A stretch of DNA of 64,000 nt from positions 10,169,447-10,233,446 of the forward strand of contig OY741280.1 in the NCBI GenBank assembly GCA_963514095.1, given 5' to 3'. The notes beneath the pieces were generated by a model, which did no database searches, was not told the origin of the DNA, and worked only from the letters and a program-made list of their open reading frames with translations. The stretch is from Eutrigla gurnardus (Eukaryota; Chordata; Actinopteri; Perciformes; Triglidae). This document shows positions 58,601-64,000 of the stretch, one piece after another (position 1 is the stretch's first letter; each line of letters begins with the position of its first letter). The translations under genes and the position numbers were made by a program.

Positions 58601-61000
58601 GTAGGCGCCGCATCACCTTGTTACAAATGTATCACCTCAACATGTCAGAGTAGCAACACCGATGATTTGGATTGTGTAAAAGCACACAGGAAGCTCTGAG
58701 CGCCGTCCTTCAAGAATCTTCAGCGTGTGCTCCAAAACATTTCACTTCCCTTTACTTCAACACACATTTAAACCGATAGCAACCACAAAGATCACTGGAT
58801 TTGATCCTAAAACCTTCACCGTCTTCACACTTCAACGACCAGATATGCATCATATTCTCTTAAGTTATGAGAATATTTCAGAGCCACAGAAAAGCTGAAC
58901 AACAAGAGGGTTCACATCAATACAGCGGCCGAGTTGATGCGTTCGCATTCAGCTCTTCTTCGGACTGCAGCGGCAGGATTTGTTCATGCGTCAGCTGTGC
59001 AACCACATGCTTACAGATCCCACATTCAAGCTGAGCTGACACAAAGAAACGCTTCACCCGGCCTCAAACTCATTGGCCTTAAAAGGAATATAGGCTAAAC
59101 TTTTCTGAAACTCAACCAGGATTAAACTGTTTCAAATGTTTGGCGCCTGCAGAATTTCCATTCAAGATGTCCGACTGAATTACTGCTCCACTGAAATGAA
59201 AAGTATTTACTAATAACATTAATCACAATGTGAACCAGGCCACTAGTCTTCATTTCCCTCAACCAAAGTCAGAGCTGCCTAATGTAAAATAGATAAAATA
59301 ATTAGTACAAAGGCTCTTAATAGAAGGAATATTCAAAGAGGATTCTGCAGACGGTGATGAGCTGTGACAGGCAGCTACTGTCGGAGTCAAACACCCCGGC
59401 TAAATAAACTCACATGCCTCTACTTCAGCACACAGAAAAGGCCCAGGAGCCTTCACAGTCACATGCTCCATGAAAAGCTGGGAACATGCTTGACCTTAAC
59501 CTTGGCAAAATACCACAAACTTGCTCGGTCTTGCCTGATTCGATTACGAAAAACATGACAAGGGATTAACCCAGACAAATACTTATCTGCACACGCAAAA
59601 CTAGAGCAGTGGCTCCTAATCTGGGAGTCTTCGGGTCTTGACATGTTTGGAAATATTTTAACAACAGAACAATGTTGTTGCTATTGGTTGTTTTGATTCG
59701 TTTAGCCTGTTTCCTGAATATTTTCCTCCATGATGTTATCTGTCACTGTTAGATGGAACTATTTACTGGATGCCCATCTTGACCTGGGCTCCCTGAAAGA
59801 AGAGATGTTTCAATGGGACCTTTCTGGTTAAATGAAGAGTCATGAGATAAATGAAGGGGTTGTAATGAAATCAACGAGATGTTTCAGACTTTAAATCTTA
59901 GTTTGTGCGTTTTTCCCCCCTTGTGCACTCCTGAATGAGAGACTCTGAAACAAGTAAACACTGCTCTCCACTCACTGAATTATGCAACCGGTGAGTGACC
60001 ATAAGTATTTATTCTAACAAGTCACAAGCCAAAAAAGGTTAGGAAGACCTGCAGTGCAAGAAGAACAAGGGGGGACGTTTCAACATGCAGGAACACTCAG
60101 TAATCTGCAGGAACAGACTGTGAAATCCAGCGTCACTAATTTCCCCACCACTGACTGACCTACAACCCATTTCCTCTCACTATACTTAACACCCGACGCA
60201 ACAGACAGGTTCCTTTAACCTATGAGGCCCTCCTTTCTAGAGGCTCAACAACACAGCTCTTGTTTTTGGTCTCTAGTCGAGAGGATTTAGCCTATAATCC
60301 CAAATAGCCTGCAGACATTTAGCCTATACAGTCCCTGCACGCATAGTTGTAGTGAACTGGTTCTTGTCAGCGTGAAGAGTTGTGTGAAACCGCATTTGAC
60401 CGTGCAGGCGGGGGCAGTGCCGGATGTCACCGAACCTGCGCTGCCCTGAGCCCAGTGCCAGGCAGGCTGGGCCAGCCCGAGGGAGTGGGGGAAAGGCGCA
60501 CCACGCTAGCACACCTGCCGCAAACAGGAAGTGCTTTTCTGCCGTTTTGACACCATAAAAAAAACATAGCGAGCACTGACAGCGCATCTATGATTTGACT
60601 TTTAACGCAGGCAGTGTGCGTCTTTGGTGCAGAAGGGTTGTCGATGCATGCAGGCAGGGCAACGCGCCAAACTAACCGCTAAGCTAGCTCGTATCTCACG
60701 TCGGCTAACGATGCTAAATGCGGGCGAAACGAGTTAAAGAAGCTTAACTACGACACGCTGTAGTTGGCGTTGTTGACTGAATGTTATTAGAAATTAAAGG
60801 AAGCAGGTGTGGTAATATGACGTTAGCCTGGTAGTTAGCAGGTTGTAGTCGACCCGATGCAACACGGCCCTGTCTTTACTTCCGACACGCTGCTGCTGTT
60901 AGCCACGAGACAAACTCAAAACACACACACTCGTATGCGGGTAACTAATGCCTCAGCGCGGCCACAAGCCCGCTGCGGGGTCCCAGTGCGGTTCAGATAC
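55699..61000 (-). other. tbc1d5: tbc1d5 intron 1 (5.3 kb)
   Basis: Bounded by the probable donor CGAACAG/gtatct at 61001/61000 and the acceptor cttcag before 55698. No internal exon is supported. A near-perfect palindrome lies at 56880-56900. Open frames here, such as 57154-57372 on the minus strand, have no recognised similarity. Confidence 0.65.
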
Positions 61001-61120
61001 CTGTTCGGATCATGCAGGATTCCTCATTCTGCCGTCCCGGACTGTCTCTGCTGATTTGTAAACAGTAGCGGGTCAGGCGGATGTGCTGAAGACCAGCTGA
61101 CTGGTCATGTGACCTCCCGG
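60340..61120 (-). promoter_or_regulatory. tbc1d5: CpG island and promoter region of tbc1d5
   Basis: A sharp rise in G+C and CpG dinucleotides in an otherwise AT-rich flank, placed at the 5' side of tbc1d5. No TATA box is evident. It could also drive transcription rightwards, but no plus-strand gene is seen on that side. Confidence 0.65.
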
Positions 61121-61130
61121 GTTTCGCTCT
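61001..61130 (-). other. tbc1d5: Probable noncoding first exon of tbc1d5
   Basis: On the minus strand CGAACAG is followed by gtatctg at 61000, a good splice donor, inside the CpG island. The first coding exon at 55698 begins with an acceptor and carries only 19 untranslated bases before its ATG, so an upstream noncoding exon is required. The 5' limit is a guess. Confidence 0.5.
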
Positions 61131-61276
61131 TGAGACTTTGGTAAACAGTAACTCAAATATACCTGTAGACAACATCGACAAAAACGCAGCTTTTGTGTGG
61201 GAAGAAATACAAAAATAAAATCAAGGTAGTAATAAATGGTAAGTATGTCATGCTTTGATGCTTTAAAACGCCGTTA

Positions 61277-61494
61277 ACTTTTGGGTTGCCAGGTTGTGGA
61301 GACTATCCTCCTCCAGTAGGACACCTGCTTATTTATCAGCCAATAATGGAATTTGATAGAATTTCCCAATTCTGTTTTATGTCAAGGGTCCAACAACCAT
61401 GGGAGGAGTTTACCTGATGAACAAAGTGTTGCACCGGAGAAGGTTACAAACCAACTAATTATGGTTTTTCTTTCTAACCTGGCAACCCAAAAGT
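61277..61494. mobile_element. 218-bp MITE with 19-bp perfect terminal inverted repeats
   Basis: ACTTTTGGGTTGCCAGGTT at 61277-61295 is the exact reverse complement of AACCTGGCAACCCAAAAGT at 61476-61494. TA dinucleotides flank both ends (61275-61276 and 61495-61496), consistent with a TA target-site duplication as made by Tc1/mariner-type transposases. The interior has no coding capacity, so it is a non-autonomous element. Confidence 0.8.
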
Positions 61495-61869
61495 TATTAT
61501 TAAATGTGATAACCGATCTATGAAGCATAATGCCATAGTAAATGACTTATACTTCTGATAAAGCTACAATCTAGCTATGGAGATTTCAGGGCGAAGGTCT
61601 GAAATCATAAATCAGACTGAAGACTCAATTCATCATGAAGGCAAATTAAGACAGTTTTATGGGGACTTTTATGGTCAAGTTTATCTGTAGAGTGCTTTTA
61701 TTGAGCATCTGTATCACAAAGTAGGCTACTTCCCACAGACAAAAGGGAGGACACAAAAACAAACTAAACCAAGGCAGCCGGATGGTCGTGATGCAAGAAA
61801 GGCAGTAGTGTGAAAATATATAGGTCGCATTAAATAGCATTAATGAGTCAAATGTGTGCATTGGTGGTG

Positions 61870-61972
61870 GTGTGTGTGTGTGTGTGTGTTTGTGTGGTGG
61901 TGGGGTTTAACACAAAGCAGTCATAATGACCATCATTTCCATTACCATCACCATCATCATCATCATCATCTT
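61870..61972 (+). repeat. (GT)n and (CAT)n simple repeats
   Basis: A short GT run at 61870-61888 and a (CAT)n stretch at about 61947-61972. Confidence 0.85.
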
Positions 61973-64000
61973 CGCCGTCATCACAGGCATGGCATTTCAA
62001 GAGTGCCATTATCATCATTATTATGGCTAATATTGCTAATGACGAGGGCTCCATGGCCTCTTGTTGGCCCTGACTTAGGTATCGTCATGGAAACAGATGA
62101 CAGAAAAAGATCATAGCTTTATTGAATTACTCTATAAAGCTATTCTGGCCAAATGGGGTTTGAATGTTGCACGCACTCATTATAGTGGGGGAGTAGCAAT
62201 GTGAAGACTCCTGAGGAGAGACAGATGAGAGTCAGGGCCAGAGAGGGAGACCGTTGAGAAAAAACAGTTGAAACGGATAAGATAAAATAATAAAACAAGA
62301 CAGAAGAGAAAACAGTGGCAGCACTTATGGGGCATGTGATTGTACAGAGACACAGATCCACTGGTACAGAGGGCTCTGGTGATCAGCACAGACGAATATT
62401 GTCTGCTGGCTGAACAATGAAACCAATTCACCAACAAAGACAATTATATGAGGAAATAATCTAACTCTACAACTCCAGTACAGACAGTGGACATCAGAAC
62501 CAATCATTTATCTTTAATGGGTCTTATACAGCAGGCCTCTGCTTGTCCTAAAATAGCAGTCTGATGAATGAGCTTCATCTCTTATTTACTTGTTTCATTC
62601 CATAGCCTGTCCTCAAATCCAACCCTGTACATTACGGACACATTCCCACTAAATATTTTCACAGTACAAATGTTCTTGCTGATATTCTGCTACTTAAACA
62701 ACCAAAAATAGCATTATGCCTCCCAGCTATCTCAGCCTCTGTGTGTCATTGCAGAGTCTTGAACCTAAATCCTTGTCATATGTCACTGTGAGAAAAGTTG
62801 CCACTGTATTTGATTATATACACTCAATTAAATAGAAGTTGGTATTATAAATTAAAAGTCTCAAAACACACATCTCACTGTTTGTGAAATAAATATTTCC
62901 AACCGTAAGATCAGATGCTCCCAACAGATTGAATTAATGCACATACAGTACAATTATGAATGAGTCTTTTATATATTTATATATATACAAATGAAAGTGC
63001 TATCATTTAATTTAAACATTTCATGTACACACTGCACTGCTTCTGTCTTATATTTCTAGTCCACAGTCTTTCTTTCATGAAGGAACATTAAACATAGTGC
63101 ACTCCATACAGCACACTTCGTGCATCTGCTACAGCATATAAATACAATATGACAAGCACAAGATGTGTAAATATAACACTCCCCCCCAAATAACATAGCT
63201 ACTTGAGGAAAGATGTATCAATTCATGCATCGATAGAAACACTTTATGTAAACTAGGAGGGTTCAGGAGCAAATTGGATCTCTACACAACTTTGTGATTA
63301 AAGTTGAAAATAGGAACAAAAATGGACTCATTTGCAATCGAGACATTTTAGATGTCTGTGTTGATCCGTTTGGTAACTCGTTGTTTCTCCTATTGATTTA
63401 TTACACACTGCAGTAAAAATGCAGAGGATGCCCCGCCATTTATGAAAGGGTTAATTCCAAACGTTACATACCATTTACACATTCAGTTAATTTCTTTTAA
63501 AACAGAATCCAGAAACGTCATATTTAATACAATGCGACAAACAAACAACGTAAAGATACAATAACAGTGAAGATTCCTGAAGGAAACAGTTTTAAATGAC
63601 TGATCCAAAACACGATGCACTATTAAACAAACGTAGAAAAACAAAAACCATGGAAAACAGATTGGCAGTGCCACTTTCTACAAGGCATTACTGGCGTGAA
63701 CATTTCTCAATCTTAAGATTAGTCAACCAACTATAATGACTCTTCCCTAAACAGTGATAATCTGAGACTCTTTTACCGGGTCCCATTCGCCCAGACACAT
63801 ATATCTACACGGACACAATGCGTAACAGTATCTGCACATACACAGTTATGTTCTGTCTCGAGTGCAGCAGGGATGCTCAGTTAATGGGACGGCTCTCTAA
63901 GCTTTCTAATGTAGGTGTACCGTGTGGGTATGAACACCGGCATCCTTCTAAGCTGTGGTATAAACATATACAATAAGTCCGCTTTGAGTCTTTCCACAGC

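Larger units (their letters stand above)
61131..64000. other. Right-end gap, no supported gene
   Basis: Apart from the MITE (61277-61494) and small simple repeats, this is AT-rich noncoding sequence. By analogy with human 3p24 the next gene could be satb1 on the minus strand and the rightmost kilobase part of its 3' UTR, but nothing in the sequence proves this. Confidence 0.5.

Overview
The window is nuclear DNA of a teleost fish, probably a percomorph-type compact genome. The evidence is spliced vertebrate genes with many 75-200 bp introns, dense (AC)n/(GT)n microsatellites, and a V-SINE (Mermaid/DANA-like) retroposon. No prokaryotic, viral or organellar genes are seen. Three genes account for nearly all supported coding sequence.

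(1) Positions 214-17810, plus strand: the last 47 coding exons of an axonemal inner-arm dynein heavy chain of the DNAH7/DNAH12/DNAH3 group, best fit dnah7. They encode 3,320 residues, from the linker through AAA1-AAA6, stalk and C-terminal domain to the stop; the 5' part lies left of the window. (2) Positions 21164-40882, plus strand: a complete plcl2 in 12 coding exons (1,134 aa), the catalytically dead phospholipase C-like protein, with a CpG-rich promoter at about 20560-21420 and an 8.9 kb first intron. (3) Positions 44627-55679, minus strand: a complete tbc1d5 in 20 coding exons (895 aa), a Rab7 GAP and retromer/autophagy adaptor, with a noncoding first exon and CpG island at about 60340-61120. 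All exon junctions were placed by hand and the reading phase is continuous through each gene.

plcl2 and tbc1d5 converge tail to tail over 40883-44626. That gap holds the 3' UTRs, a SINE fragment with a poly-C run, and a roughly 181-bp AT-rich tandem repeat. The 17811-20560 gap between the dynein and plcl2 and the 61130-64000 right end hold no gene I can support. The adjacency of plcl2 and tbc1d5 matches human 3p24.

Functionally the genes are independent: ciliary motility (dynein), phosphoinositide/GABA-A receptor/PP1 scaffolding (plcl2), and endosomal Rab7 control (tbc1d5). The points most worth a second look are a V-SINE with an intact 11-bp target-site duplication that carries a roughly 24-copy 41-bp minisatellite inside it; a probable GC-AG last intron in the dynein; a second RVxF-type PP1 docking motif in the plcl2 X-Y linker; a 46-residue Glu/Lys tract in tbc1d5; a 218-bp MITE; and a perfect 12-bp-stem hairpin. 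I found no novel multi-gene system here.
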